Part shown: positions 33,660-46,789 of the stretch, one piece after another | How positions within the stretch are numbered: position 1 is the first letter of the stretch | Layout: every line of letters begins with the position of its first letter | Assembly: GCF_964340395.1 (NCBI RefSeq) | Contig: NC_135568.1 | Location: 6,913,079 to 6,977,078, forward strand | Direction of reading: 5' to 3' | Length of the DNA: 64,000 nt | DNA from: Glandiceps talaboti | Lineage: Eukaryota; Hemichordata; Enteropneusta; Spengelidae | Made by a program: the position numbers and the translations under genes | The notes under the pieces: model-generated | Told to the model about the DNA's origin: nothing | The model's input: only the letters and a program-made list of their open reading frames with translations | Databases searched by the model: none

Positions 33660-33995
33660 TCGATATTATTCCTGAATATTTTTCATCACTCAGCCAAAGA
33701 AAATATGTGTAAGCTAAGGGACCCTGTTACTATGAGTCGATAGATGAGTAGTGACAAGTCCTAAGTCAAAATTATTTTCCGGTTGAATAAAGAAAATATT
33801 GGGAGTAATATCATTATACCTCCTCAAGCATAATTTATGAAAAATCGTAAAAAAATAATGTCGATTTGGGATGCTTTGACTCGTATTTCGAGCACTGCAA
33901 AACAAGTGACGTAGTGGACACAGGTTGTCTTGACGTAGAATGACCAGGGTATTTAATCCATATATTCTGTTCAAAGACAATAACATGGCTTGAGT
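33660..33995. repeat. dispersed repeat D, copy 2
   Basis: Ordered matches to 7365-7650: GATATTATTCCTGAATATTT, GTAAGCTAAGGGACCCTG, TTTGACTCGTATTTCGAGCA then CTGCAAAAC, AGTGACGTAG, GGTTGTCTTGACGTAGAA and CCAGGGTAT. Here about 60 bp is inserted between the TTGAATAAAGAAA block and the GACTCGTATT block. Confidence 0.8.
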
Positions 33996-35881
33996 ATGGT
34001 ATACTGTGCATACATCAAGTTCAAGGTTCAGGACTGCTAACAACAAGCTGTTTTATCATGCATAGATCACAGTTCAATCAGAAAGCTATTAAGGTTGAAT
34101 GTACCTCGGGGACCAGTCTCCCTGAAAACCGGAGTTTTTCAATTCTCTCCAAATTATGATATATGAAATCTTGTCCTTGGTCTTGTTGAAATAATATCAG
34201 AAATTTGGGAGTTCAATACTTTGTTTTCAAGTAAATTGGCAATCTTTCAATTCCCCTACAGTTATCTCAGTATTTGTCGGCCATATTGGATTTTAAAGTG
34301 GTTTACTTTTGATAATATTGACCTCTGTTTCAAAAATTTATGTGGTGACCTGTGATTTTTTTTCCTGATTTTAACTTAAAATGGGTTTGGGTTTTCATGA
34401 GCAAAGTAACAGAAAAAGTTATATTTTTGAGGCACATACTACTGGTATGAGACTAAAGAAAAGAACTCTGGTTGTTCCGTCCTTCCTTAATCTTGACAAT
34501 AGATAGGATAAAATGTTGAAATTTCATGACTGAGTTTGTTCATTTTCTAATTCAATTCACCAACAACATGCAGTGAGAAAGTAAACATCAAACACACCTT
34601 AAACTTGAAAGGGAGAGTCAGAGCAAACATGCTTCAGTTGTCGTTCAAATTTCACAATCGATTTTGTTCACTTCTTAATCTCATTTTGAATAAAAAGGAT
34701 GTATTTATATTGATGCTGAGTGCATTCATGTTGGAAGCCCAAATGCAGTCTCCAAACAGATTCAGTTTCCACTTGCCCCACGGCAAGGCTAAGTTATTAA
34801 TTTATTCGACACCATGCCGTTCTTGGGTGTCAGAGAGAAAACACAGGTATTCAAATGATATGAAGATACCCTTAGGGTCGCTGGTGACTCCCCAGAGGGG
34901 GAGCAAACAGTGTATGGATCAGTTCATCGCCCTGCACCTTTGTCATTCAAATCATACATTTCTGGATCGTATTTGGTTTGCAGGGCACACTTTGTAACAG
35001 GGTTACAGGTGAACAAATCACTGCATGTGTTTATTTTACTCCAGTGTGCGGCTGTACGCGCCAGTCTTCTCATTTAGTCGATAAAAGCCTTTGTGATGTA
35101 TGTCTACAAGAACTCCAAACAGAAAACACAGAAGTTGATGATAAAATATGCTAAGAATTTCCCTCCTGAATGCTTGACGATTTTTTACCACTAGAGACTC
35201 TGTTTTTTTTCCCGCTGTCTGTATTCATCCCAAATGATTGGACTGGAGTCTGAGTGAAGCTGAAGTGTTGTCAACTTTACCCTCTTCACCACCACATGTA
35301 TCAAAGACCGATTTTTATCAAAATATTTGTCAATTTTTATCACATTTTCACAACATTTTGTCAAAATGTTATCCCTCAGTTTATTAACAGGATCATTTCT
35401 ACGATTACAAACTAAAATGAAAAATAAATATCAAAAAAAGTTGCCAGAAAACAGAAATTTTTGTTCAAACAGAAGTGGCGGGAAAGGGTACATGGCACAG
35501 TATCATGTTTTGAAAGTAGCTTTGGTTGACTGCACAGCTGTCATAAAGTGTCTGCAACTGAGAGTTTGTTTTCTTGCTACTGCCAAATGTCAATATTCTT
35601 TGTTTTTGTAGACAGTTTGTATAACCAACCCCTTTGTGAGAGTCTGAACGGGGAAACTAATTCCTATGACAAAAATATGTCCTGTCTAATTATAATGCTT
35701 TACAAAGTCTGGCATTCTTCTCTCAAATTACCTCTTTCATGAATATAACCATGACGATGACAAGCTAGCTAGCTTTCTTAGCATGAAGGCTAGCATAAAG
35801 GGGCATACTCTCTTGAATTTCATGATGGTTCTCAGTTATTTCACTTAATAGGATCTTTTGAGTCACTTTTTGTCATCACCT
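33996..35881. other. intergenic, no clear feature
   Basis: AT-rich sequence. A frame of 130 codons at 34605-34997 has no recognisable domain or coding-like bias; I treat it as chance. CTAGCTAGCTTTCTTAGCAT near 35763 is a local palindromic patch. Confidence 0.5.
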
Positions 35882-35998
35882 AGTCCAGAGGCTGTCTGTG
35901 ACTTTGAATTTCAAGATCTTTCCACCACATCTCTTCATCATGAGAAGAGATTCAAAGTCAAGGATTTGAAGCCACAGATAGCCTCTAGACTAGACTAG
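35882..35998. repeat. imperfect inverted repeat
   Basis: AGTCCAGAGGCTGTCTGTGA at the left and CCACAGATAGCCTCTAGACT at the right pair with few mismatches. A second inner pair is GACTTTGAAT with ATTCAAAGTC. Possibly a small hairpin element. Confidence 0.75.
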
Positions 35999-36169
35999 TC
36001 ACTACCAAACATGTTAGTCTATAGAATTTTCACTTTATACAAAACAGTAAGTATTACAGAAAACAATCTCAAACTATCTTTTAGCAAAAAAATCATTAAA
36101 GGGGGTATGGTACTATGATTTCAGCCTAAAATGTAATTGAAATATGATAGAAATTTATGGAATAACTAT

Positions 36170-36520
36170 ATTTTTTTTACACAACTTTAATATAAATTCA
36201 TATCTACTGAATGTATGATTCCAGTCTAGAATGAAGTTGAAATATGACAAAAATTTATACAAAGACAAGAATTTTTGTTCAAAAATTTTTTGGTGGAAAG
36301 CAAACAATTTTAGATTCAATTCATAAATAAGGAACTTTGTTATGAAAGTAGTCAAAAAATAAAATTAAAATGAAAGAAAAAGTTACATTAGGACAAGAAT
36401 TTTTGGTCAAATCATTTTGGTTGGAATGTAACACAAGTTTGGTATAAATTCATAAATAAGGAATATTTCTATGGTTCCAATCTAAAATAAAGTTTAAATA
36501 TGACAAAAAAGTTACACAAA
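36170..36520. repeat. satellite family B, locus 2
   Basis: Three degenerate units of about 120 bp with TCTAAAATAAAGTTTAAATA, GACAAGAATTTTTGTTCAAA and TTTTGGTGGAAAG. This is the same unit as at 6290-6765, 30 kb away. Confidence 0.8.
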
Positions 36521-36684
36521 ATGAGAAAAGGAAAAAGCTAGTTGAAAATGAAAAAAAAAGGAGGAAAAAAAAGGTTGAACCAGAGCGGCACTTGTACTCA
36601 ATGACATAGAAAGAGTTATTCATGACATATAATTGATGAGGTCTTAGTCATTGTTTTCAATTTTGTGTATGTTGTGTCTTGCAT

Positions 36685-37205
36685 ATTTATTGACCTTAAT
36701 TTGATCGTATTCCCTCCAAAATTACTCTTCACAAATATCCTTCTTTTTGTCAATTTTGTCTCAAATTTCATGTCAATTTTGAATCAGAAAGATAATTCTG
36801 TGTGTATAGTCCCAGTTTCTACAAAAATTAACATGTCCTCATCCGTATTTGTAAGAAATATGTATCTCACATCTATTGACCTTCTAAGAAGGTGATCATA
36901 TTCCCTTACAGATGAGCTATCAAAATTTTCATTCTTTTGTCAATTTTCTCTCAAATTTCATGTCAATTTTGGATAAGAGAGATAGAATTGTTTGTTTTGT
37001 TCCTAGTTTCTCTACAAACTAGAAAATATTCGACAAGGATAATTGTCAAGTGTATATAGTAGATTGCATGTCTGTTGACCTTTGCTTTAATAGGATGATC
37101 ATTTTCCCTCCAAAATTAAACAATCAAAATTTTGCGTTTTTGTGAATTTTATCTCATGTTTCATGTCAATTTTGGATGAGAAAGATAATTTTGTGTGTTT
37201 AGAGT
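36685..37205. repeat. degenerate tandem repeat, about 186-199 bp units
   Basis: Three units, each with TGACCTT, a TTCCCTCCAAAATTA-type segment, TTTTGTCAATTTTGTCTCAA, TTTCATGTCAATTTTGGAT and AGAAAGATAATT-TGTGTGT. They start near 36691, 36877 and 37076. Confidence 0.8.
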
Positions 37206-38473
37206 GTATTTTATACAAAAATCAACATAATAGTGCAAACATTAATTTCTTGTGATTTGTTTTTGAAATGCTGAGATTCGTCAAACTTTCTGCTTGCTTC
37301 CATATTGCCTCCATATTGCCTTGAAGGTGAATTTCCAAAGTATATTCCTTCACTCGCTGCAGGACAGAAATTTTTTCCTAGAAATGAGAGACAAAATAAC
37401 AAAAAGAGGTGATTTTCTTGTTATTTTATCAAAATCGCTGATCATCAAATGACAATAATTATGAACATAATGACAACAAACCATTCTTCAGATTTGCACA
37501 GAAAAATTTATTTCCAATTTCAAAAAGGGAATAAATCACTTTTTGGGAAGTAATTGCAGCAGCGAGTTTAAAGAAAGAGAGAGAATTACCGTCGGTACCC
37601 ATGTACACACAAATTGTCTCTCGTCAAAGCCCTATCATCTTACTCTTATCAAACAAAAAAGTAAATTTTACATGAGTCTGTTACAGTTAGGGTTAATTCT
37701 GTTGACATATATCTGTTTTTTCAATGTTTAGCAATTACTCACTCTGTGCCCATTAAAGCTACATCTAGCCTCCAGGGGCTAGCAATCCCTGCTTTCGTAG
37801 TACGAGAGAAAGCTTTTGTAGACTTTGGACGATGTTCCCCTCTTATCTGTGAAGTCAGCCTAGGTCAATTCCAACTTCTATTTTGAGTCAATCTTTCGAT
37901 TTGAGATTTGACAACTGGGAGTCATGGATTTAGATGAAGTTATCATCGGGTCTGGTCTGTGTGGAATTTTGGACTAGAAATGCCGCTTGAGATTTACTTA
38001 GTACTTTCAGAAAGCAAACTTAGAGCTTTGATCAGCTTGTAGGTGGAATATATTTAGTGAAAGAATCAGGGAATATGTAGCAAAGAAAAGAAAAAAGTTT
38101 TCTGCCATTTTAAGTAATCCCATTGATATGAGAAATGTGCCAAAGAATAGGAACTCACAGCTTTTAAAAATTTTTTAAAAAATTTCCAAATTTTCAAAAA
38201 TTACTCCAAGTGATCCATGAAATGGAAAGAGAAAAACTCTCCATTTTTGCATTCAGTAATCACATAGCTACCAGAAATGAACAAAAAGAAGAAGGACTCT
38301 CAATTTAGTTGAATTTTTGTAAGAATTACCGTTTTTGCAAACTTTTTGCCAAAATTGTTCGATAGTGATTCTTGAATATTTAACAAAAGGTTAAAAGTAT
38401 TTTTTTTTGCCAAAAATTGAAATGGGAGTGTTAGGGGGAGGGGAGGAAATGTAGGGGAGGGGGTGTTGTTGTA
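37206..38473. other. intergenic, no clear feature
   Basis: AT-rich sequence without supportable repeats or genes. Confidence 0.5.
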
Positions 38474-38992
38474 ATTTGCATAAACTCATTTGAATACAAT
38501 AACTTCAACAATTCAACAGTTTTCAACCTCTCCAAGGCCAATGAACTTATTTCACCCTTTTAATGATGTAGAAATACTTTTCTTTCCGACTAAATCAACT
38601 CACATCAGTTTTCATTAGCAGATAAAGCGTCAGAAATGGACCATGATATAAATTTAACCATGAGGTCATTATTCATTTACCCAAAATGAGAAAGAAAATC
38701 ATCAATAACCAAACTCAGTCATGCAATTATTAGATTCTGACAACTTTGAGATTTAATACATTTTAACATTTCCATAAGGACATGTCTTTTTAAAAAAAAA
38801 CACATCTAAATTTGGTATCACATGAATGTTCTGATAAATAAGACTTACCTAGGGGGCTTAATTCTTGATTGCAACATTGTAAAGTTAATGAATTTGCACA
38901 CCCTTTATAAATCTCCCAGAAAAGGTCAATGTCATCTGTACCTTAGATAATTTGCATAACATTCATCTCCCTGATTTGTTGCTAATTTGCAT
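38474..38992. promoter_or_regulatory. candidate regulatory block with octamer sites
   Basis: Perfect ATTTGCAT octamers (POU-factor consensus) at 38474-38481, 38950-38957 and 38985-38992, in non-repetitive sequence also containing TAAT cores. A fourth octamer lies at 40286-40293. No function is shown by sequence alone. Confidence 0.3.
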
Positions 38993-39099
38993 AAAGTTTA
39001 ACTTGCATGTGATTAGTCATACAACATCTTGTGTTAACTTATGCAGACCTGTTATTCAAAACTCTGTACATATGCACCTACATACATGTGTGCGTTCAT

Positions 39100-39126
39100 C
39101 TTATTTACGTACATACATACATGTAC

Positions 39127-39195
<69 letters not shown>

Positions 39196-39395
39196 TACAT
39201 ATGGACATACCTACATACATACATACATACATACCTACATACATACATACATACATACATACATACATACATACATACATGCATACGTACGTACATACGT
39301 ACGTACGTACGTACGTACCTACATACATACATACATACATACGTACGTACGTACGTACATACGTATGTACGTACATACCTACATACATACATACA
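39100..39395. repeat. (AC)n, (ACAT)n and (ACGT)n compound microsatellite
   Basis: About 33 AC units at 39128-39192, then ACAT runs with ACGT interruptions to 39395. Confidence 0.97.
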
Positions 39396-40099
39396 TTACG
39401 TACATACCCAAAGTTTATGAAAATGAGTTTATTTCCAGGAATAGCTCTCTTTTGACATATTGACGATATGTCTTGTTTTACAAAACCAGTTGCTATGTGG
39501 TCAGTATCAGCATTACAATAAAGCTACATGTCCGTGCTTGTTTTGAGATTGAAACTTCCTGTCAGGACAAACAAACAAACAAACACAATTGTTCTGACCA
39601 GATGACTAATCCTAACTTCCGTGGACACACTTTCAAACAATCCTCAAATAAAAGCATGGTTATGGAAAATTTGGCCACAAGGAAGGTTTATAGCTGTTGA
39701 GATCATCACACACACCCCCTCCCCAAGAAACATACAAAATAGGAATGCAACAAACAAACAAACAAACTAAAACAATTTCCTTACCTGTCTACTAGTTAGT
39801 TTTCTGTGTTAATACCCTAGCTTTCATTTTTTGAAAGTTCTGTATTCATCAAATGCACACCCTCGTATACTTACCAACTGTTATATTACTTGTTTCATAT
39901 GCTTTTGTCCAAATTAAATTTCAGTGTGTATGATTTAGCCTTACTAGGGTTGACAGATGTAAGTGGCAACATGGTGTACCTTAGTACTGTTACACTGCCA
40001 TATGATCTCATAACACAACGGTCATGTACACTCACTTACAAAGACGTTATTTCCTGTGCAAACTTTCTGTAGGCTAATAACTATTCATAAAAACCTGTC

Positions 40100-40660
40100 T
40101 CACTCGCATGCAATATAGAAAGTGAAATTTGGCCAATTACAAACACCTGACACATATCGGTGTACACTTTGGAAAAATCCCAATTAATCTCTCAACGTTT
40201 TGCCCACAGACATCTCTTCCAGGGTGCTTTTAGTCTAATTTCTCAACCCTTTGTTGTCAAGACACTAACTGAAAAACACTCCTTAATTTGCATAATCTGA
40301 TTTCAATGAAGCCCTCTTTTGCTACCTCTCCTTTTTCCTCCCCCACAAGTTAATCTTATTAGAGTGTTCTCTTTCAAAGGCAGCTTTACATCTCTTCTCT
40401 TTTTAATGAACTGGTGTGTAACCACCAAAGATTATTGGTGCAATTAGAATAATGCGAGTCAGCGGTAGACAAAGAAAGGAGAGTTGTGAAAGCATTATTA
40501 AGGAGTGACGGTATAACAATATATTGAATGAGATCTCTTAGCACAGTGCTACATAGATTGGTAAAACAAAAGAAAGCAGCTTATGGCTCTTAAGGAAACA
40601 AAGACTCATTAATGGCAATTACTCGTTTGGTACTTAAAGTGGTCAATTTCACAAAATGGC
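40100..40660. promoter_or_regulatory. candidate cis-regulatory block (TCF-like and homeodomain sites)
   Basis: Non-repetitive block dense in factor-like words. TCF/LEF-like CTTTGTT at 40249, TCAAAGG at 40374, ACAAAG at 40469 and 40598. Octamer ATTTGCAT at 40286. Many homeodomain cores (CCAATTAATC, GCAATTAGAATAATGC, CATTAATGGCAATTAC). The lack of low-complexity runs sets it apart from its flanks. The regulatory role and the target gene are inference. Confidence 0.35.
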
Positions 40661-42269
40661 ATGAGGATATCCGGAGATGATGCATGGTTGTATGTATTCA
40701 TTGCAAACGAGATCACAAATTTGTTATTGTGTAAACACAATCATGATAGGTGGTGATCAGTTTATTTTTTTTAACGCTTTTTTTTTTCAACAATGACTAG
40801 TCATGTGTGGAGCACAAAGAGGGTTTTTATTGTTTGAGGCATAGACAAATGGAAGGGAAGTGTAGATTTCAAGTGCTGCAATATGTTTGGATCGCTAATT
40901 TCAGTTTAATTATTTTTAAGTGAAATGCAAATGCGTATTAATTGAAAATCAATCATAGTCATGTTTTTGTTGAGGTAAAAGTTAGCACAATCTATCTGTG
41001 ACTTTTCCATCAGTCACTCAGGTTTGGAGGTGGGGGGAGGGGGGGGGGAGATAGTGAGGGGGTCTCCTTAAAATATGGCTACTAATAGTACTAAATTGTA
41101 CCCAAATCTTTACATTAGACTTCATGTGCATGTACAGTTGCTAGGATTCAGTGTTAAAAGACATCATACGGTACGTATCCCATTTACAGGTCAGCTGCAG
41201 TGACTAGGTTACAGATAACAATAGCAAACTGACATCTGTTATGTCACGTTGTACTATATTCCAATCTAAAACCAGATAATACTATGACGGAACCCCATTT
41301 GTAAATTTTGAAAACCCTTGCAGTGTTCCCTGTGGTTGTACTTACATGAGTGTAGCAAGTGAAAGTGGAGCAGAAAAACACTGCAAGCATGGAGTGCAAA
41401 TACCCTTCAGTACTCACACTGGAACTCACATGGCATGGGATTCTTTTAACGTATTTATCTAAAACAGCAAATTTTGATAAAAATATACTACTGGGTATTT
41501 GTGTGATTTCTTAGTATGAAACAATGGTACACTCATCTACATTCATGTTTGCAGTAATGTTTACAGTATTTCACTGCAGTACATATTATGTGTGCAAACT
41601 GATGCAAGTAATGACAAGTTCGGGTCGATAAATAGTGATATGCCCTGTATCAATTCAAATGCAATTCAATGAAGAGTGTGCGCATCGAACCCGGGCAATA
41701 ATTTTCCGCATCTTGCCCTAGCTGACACACTTTACCCAAATATGGCAAACGGCACACTCATCGATATCTGTTCACTCAGTGAGTTGGCTTTGTTAATTTC
41801 TTCACTGTTTTAACGTTTTTGCAAATAAAATAATATTTCACTACTAATTTATGGGATTATGACCGATTCAAATGATGTTGCCACGATGTTACATGGGGTA
41901 TATGATATGGGCTTGTAGACCTTGGTAGTACGACTTATGGGTCTTCCTAAAATCGAGCCCTTCTGCCATATAATCTTGGTCCATGGAACCAATATCCAGA
42001 CCATAAAGATTAGTATTAAGTTCTTGTACACTGCATACACACATGGGTAGGTGAGTAGACAGAAACATGTTCTATCGTACAAGGTTAAGGATGGATGACC
42101 AATGAAAACATAGCATAGGTAACAGATTGTTCAGATAAGAACACCGGTTTTAATCTCATGCCCCCATCACCTTAGATCGATTTTAATTCAACAGAAACAC
42201 TGTAGAAGCAACAGAGAGGACTTTCAAAATTACCGACCGGACAAATTGAATGAGGACAAATTGTTATCT
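40661..42269. other. intergenic, no clear feature
   Basis: AT-rich sequence with a G-rich run at 41031-41050. No gene seen. Confidence 0.5.
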
Positions 42270-42274
42270 TTGTT

Positions 42275-42485
42275 GTCACGGTGACAGTGATGGAGATGTG
42301 TGCTGTATTGCTACCATTGTGACAGTGATGGAGATGTGCACGGTTTTGTTATCAAAGTGAAAGTGATGGAGATGTATGCTGTATTGTTGCCATGGTGATA
42401 ATGATGGAGATGTATGCTCTTGTTACTACGGTGACAGTGATGGAGATGTATACAGTTTTGTTATCGGAGCGACAGTGATGTAGTG
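42275..42485. repeat. minisatellite, 38 bp units
   Basis: GATGGAGATG recurs at about 42289, 42327, 42365, 42403 and 42439. Units read GTGACAGTGATGGAGATGTG followed by CTGTATTGNTACCA-type or GTTTTGTTATC variants. Confidence 0.93.
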
Positions 42486-42593
42486 TTCAAGGTAGCTATT
42501 AGGCTGTATCCCTTTGGTCATGAAACCAGACAAAATGATAGTACATGTTTCTTACTTGGCAGCGAGTATATTGTTTGAATACATTATATTGAT

Positions 42594-42632
42594 TGATTGA
42601 TTGATTGATTAGTTTGATAATTAATTGATTGG
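42594..42632. repeat. (GATT)n short tract
   Basis: Five or so GATT units, then degenerate TTGATAATTAATTGATTGG. Confidence 0.8.
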
Positions 42633-42714
42633 TTTACACATCGGATTATCACAAGTAAAAATCCTGCCCTATATATTTTAATTTATTTTATATCATGAGA
42701 CATTTGTCGTTCCA

Positions 42715-43025
42715 TGGGTGGTTTCAATCCCGGGTCATCATATTAAACTTAGTTTTAGCATAATCGTAGTAATGATTACATGGAATTATTCTTTTGTTCT
42801 GCACCAACTTTTTTTTTGGCTCTGCAAGAAAATGTTGCTAACACCTAAATTTTTCCTGATCTGAAGATTTAAAGGAGGCTCTTTCAGAGCTATAGAAAAA
42901 GTTGGCGCAGAACAAAAGAATAATGCTATGTGATCATGATAGCTCCACTGATAAGATAACACTAATGTGAGAACCTGGATTGAAACCCTGGTCTTTAGCT
43001 CCACTAGATAAGATAACACTAATGT
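42715..43025. mobile_element. dispersed repeat E, copy 4, hairpin form
   Basis: The inner arms ATTATTCTTTTGTTCTGC then ACCAACTTTTT (from 42784) and AAAAAGTTGGCGCAGAAC then AAAAGAATAAT (to 42926) are near-perfect complements. The outer parts pair loosely (TTTCAATCCCGGG against CTGGATTGAAACCCTGG). The right half matches the single-sided copies at 20560, 25105 and 27830, so those are probably half elements. No coding capacity. Confidence 0.75.
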
Positions 43026-43168
43026 GTTTTTCGGTTCAAGTCATGTATTAAAAACATTCAGGTTTCTGTGAAAAAGGAGGAGTTTTGTCATAATATGGAA
43101 TGCAAAACAAGAAATATTCCAGTGATGAAAAATATTGGCATATATAATATACATCTTCATGTTGTATG

Positions 43169-43360
43169 CAATCTGATTAAAATCCGATGTAGATGTTGGC
43201 TAATCGTTCATTGCTATTTTACCTTCGTTATTTTGCCTGAATTGACCTTGGTACATGTTTACATTTTTTTAGCCTGATCGCCTCCTCTAGAGGCAAAATA
43301 ACGAATGTAAAATAGCAATGAACAATTAGCCGACATCTACATCAGATTTTAATCAGATTG
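43169..43360. mobile_element. hairpin element with 70-bp arms
   Basis: The left arm 43169-43238 (CAATCTGATTAAAATCCGAT to TTATTTTGCCT) and right arm 43291-43360 (AGGCAAAATAACGAATG to AATCAGATTG) are equal in length and complementary apart from a few mismatches. The loop is 52 bp. No other copy is apparent in this window. It could be a tiny MITE or a hairpin RNA locus. Confidence 0.9.
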
Positions 43361-43960
43361 GTTGAATATGCAAAATGGAAATAATAAAGAAAGTTATTTT
43401 AATTACAAAAAAAATGCAGGGTTTGTGAAAAATTGATTTGGTATTCAGAATACAAAAAACACACCAAAAAGTTACAAAATATAGAAAACGTAGAAAATAT
43501 AAAAACAAAAATATCAACCTCAAAGCTAAGAAGCCCAATGATTCCTAACTTTACCCATGCATGACCTATCCATCAATGTCAACATTCAACAATTTATGAT
43601 GACTTTTACTCTACTCTCATGTTTTCATTAAATTTTAAATGACCCTAGAGAGTGGTGGCAATGTTACGATCAAGTGTAATTCACAGAGAGAGAGTCACAA
43701 TTTATCACTGAACCTTATGAGTCTTGTGAGCATCAACACAGAGACACGAAGGCAATGCTGATTTTATCTCAGCTGTACTTCTTTATACCTGGGGAACACA
43801 GAAATAGTCATTTTTATACTAATCCTGCATCACGCAATGACCTTGCCCCCCAAAAGAGGGTTATAAACTTTGGCTAATCTTGCTTAGCAGAGGTCTGGTA
43901 TAAACTGGGGCTAGGCATTATGGGAAATGAATTAAGTTAGGAGCTTCACAATGTTTGGTC
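43361..43960. other. intergenic, no feature seen
   Basis: AT-rich unique sequence. Confidence 0.5.
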
Positions 43961-44203
43961 AGATACATACATACATACATACATACATACATACATACAT
44001 ACATACATACATACATACATACATACATACATACATAATTACATACTTCCATACATACATACATACATACATACATACATACGTACGTACGTATGTACGT
44101 ACATACATACATACGTACGTACGTACGTACATACATACATACATACATACATACATACATACATACATACATACATACATACATACATACATACATACAT
44201 ACT
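43961..44203. repeat. (ACAT)n/(ACGT)n microsatellite
   Basis: About 240 bp of ACAT units with a central ACGT-rich portion. Confidence 0.97.
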
Positions 44204-44700
44204 TAAACATGTATATTATATACCAAACTTTAGGTGGAGATAGGGGTAATTAACTCATCCATTCTGGTAAATGTTACCAATTAGTCAAAACATTGTGTAC
44301 ATTGTATAACACTCATTGTAAAGTCCTAACTAACACTTGTGACTGTTAAAAACCTACAGAATTGCAAATCATGGTCATTATCTGCACAGTTCAGAGTAAA
44401 TATTGTTACAATCACAGAAGATGTTTTGTCATTCTAGCCAAAGGTTGTTTATAAGATTGGAAACTTGTATCTTTGTGATTACATTTGTGGCTGACTGCAC
44501 TTGAATGACTTCTCTGTCTTTACTATCTGTTACAACAAGAACAATGTCACATGGTTTTATGGAAAGCCTTAAAGCTCAACTCTACCACATACAGAGATCT
44601 TGTGGTTTGCCGTCAACAGGTTGAGATATGTTTCTCATTTGTATCAATACAGTGAGTTAGGGTGGTGACAGAAAGGAAGTCAAATATGTACATCTGTATA
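44204..44700. other. intergenic, no feature seen
   Basis: AT-rich unique sequence. Confidence 0.5.
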
Positions 44701-46011
<1,311 letters not shown>

Positions 46012-46191
46012 TTAAAGTGGCCGTATAGACGAAGACTTGGCAATTATTTTGGATTTTGATTTATAAAACAATTTTGTCATGGATTCCTACTTGAAAAATC
46101 AATGTGAAAAAATATTGACCAAGTCTGTGTTTGTAACTCAATACATTTCAAAGAGCTAAAAAAAATGTAAAAAGTTTGTTATTGTATGTAC
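46012..46191. mobile_element. palindromic MITE family A, copy 4 (half element)
   Basis: Starts TTAAAGTGGCCGTATAGACG and follows the left half of copies 2 and 3 (TTGGATTTTGATTTATAAAA, GTTTGTAACTCA, AAAAGTTTGTTATTGTATGT). It stops at the point that is the palindrome centre in copy 3. The right half is absent. Confidence 0.88.
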
Positions 46192-46789
46192 TTTGTTCGA
46201 AAGAATTTATGTGATAATATTGTCTATTCTAAAGGAATGGATGTATGCACTACTAGGGCATGTCTTACCCAAAGCACAGATGCCTGAAAAAATAAACACT
46301 CTGTTCAAAAGCATTTATTTAGGTAGCAAAATTGTCTGTACTGAACGAGTTGATGTATGCACGAATGATATCCTACCCTCCATATTATGAACAGTTCATA
46401 ATAAGGAGTTTATTACAATTGCTTGCTGGCTGTTTTAGAAGTTTTTCTTCACTGACAGGCTACAATAATAGATTAATTATTTTTGGCCAGTCCAAAACAA
46501 TCTTTTGACTTTGATATACTTTTTTTATGCGAATGAGAATGTTCATGGACTCTGGGATGAAATTTCTACGCACAGATTTGAGATTCATTTCCAAGAATTT
46601 TTTTGACTCTGTGAGTAGTAATTTGATTACTAAGTACTTTTTTATGTCGGAACAAAATGTCTTCTGAAATACTTAATAGCACTGATGATAAGAGGCTGGG
46701 GATAGGGTCTCTCCATGGCCCTGCTTGAGCTGCCCCAACTACCTACGAAGATAAGTTCTTAAAAATTTCTGTGTCTAAAAATTTTGCTA
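46192..46789. other. intergenic, no clear feature
   Basis: AT-rich sequence. CATGGACTCTGGGATGAAAT near 46545 resembles 9725. Confidence 0.45.

Noticed and set aside
34605-34997. 130-codon frame on the + strand
   Set aside because: No recognisable domain, no splice or promoter context, and no conserved-looking composition. I consider it chance.
41655-41745. tRNA-like element on the minus strand (GGGTTCGATGCGC)
   Set aside because: Only a B-box-like word is present. No A-box at the right distance and no cloverleaf.
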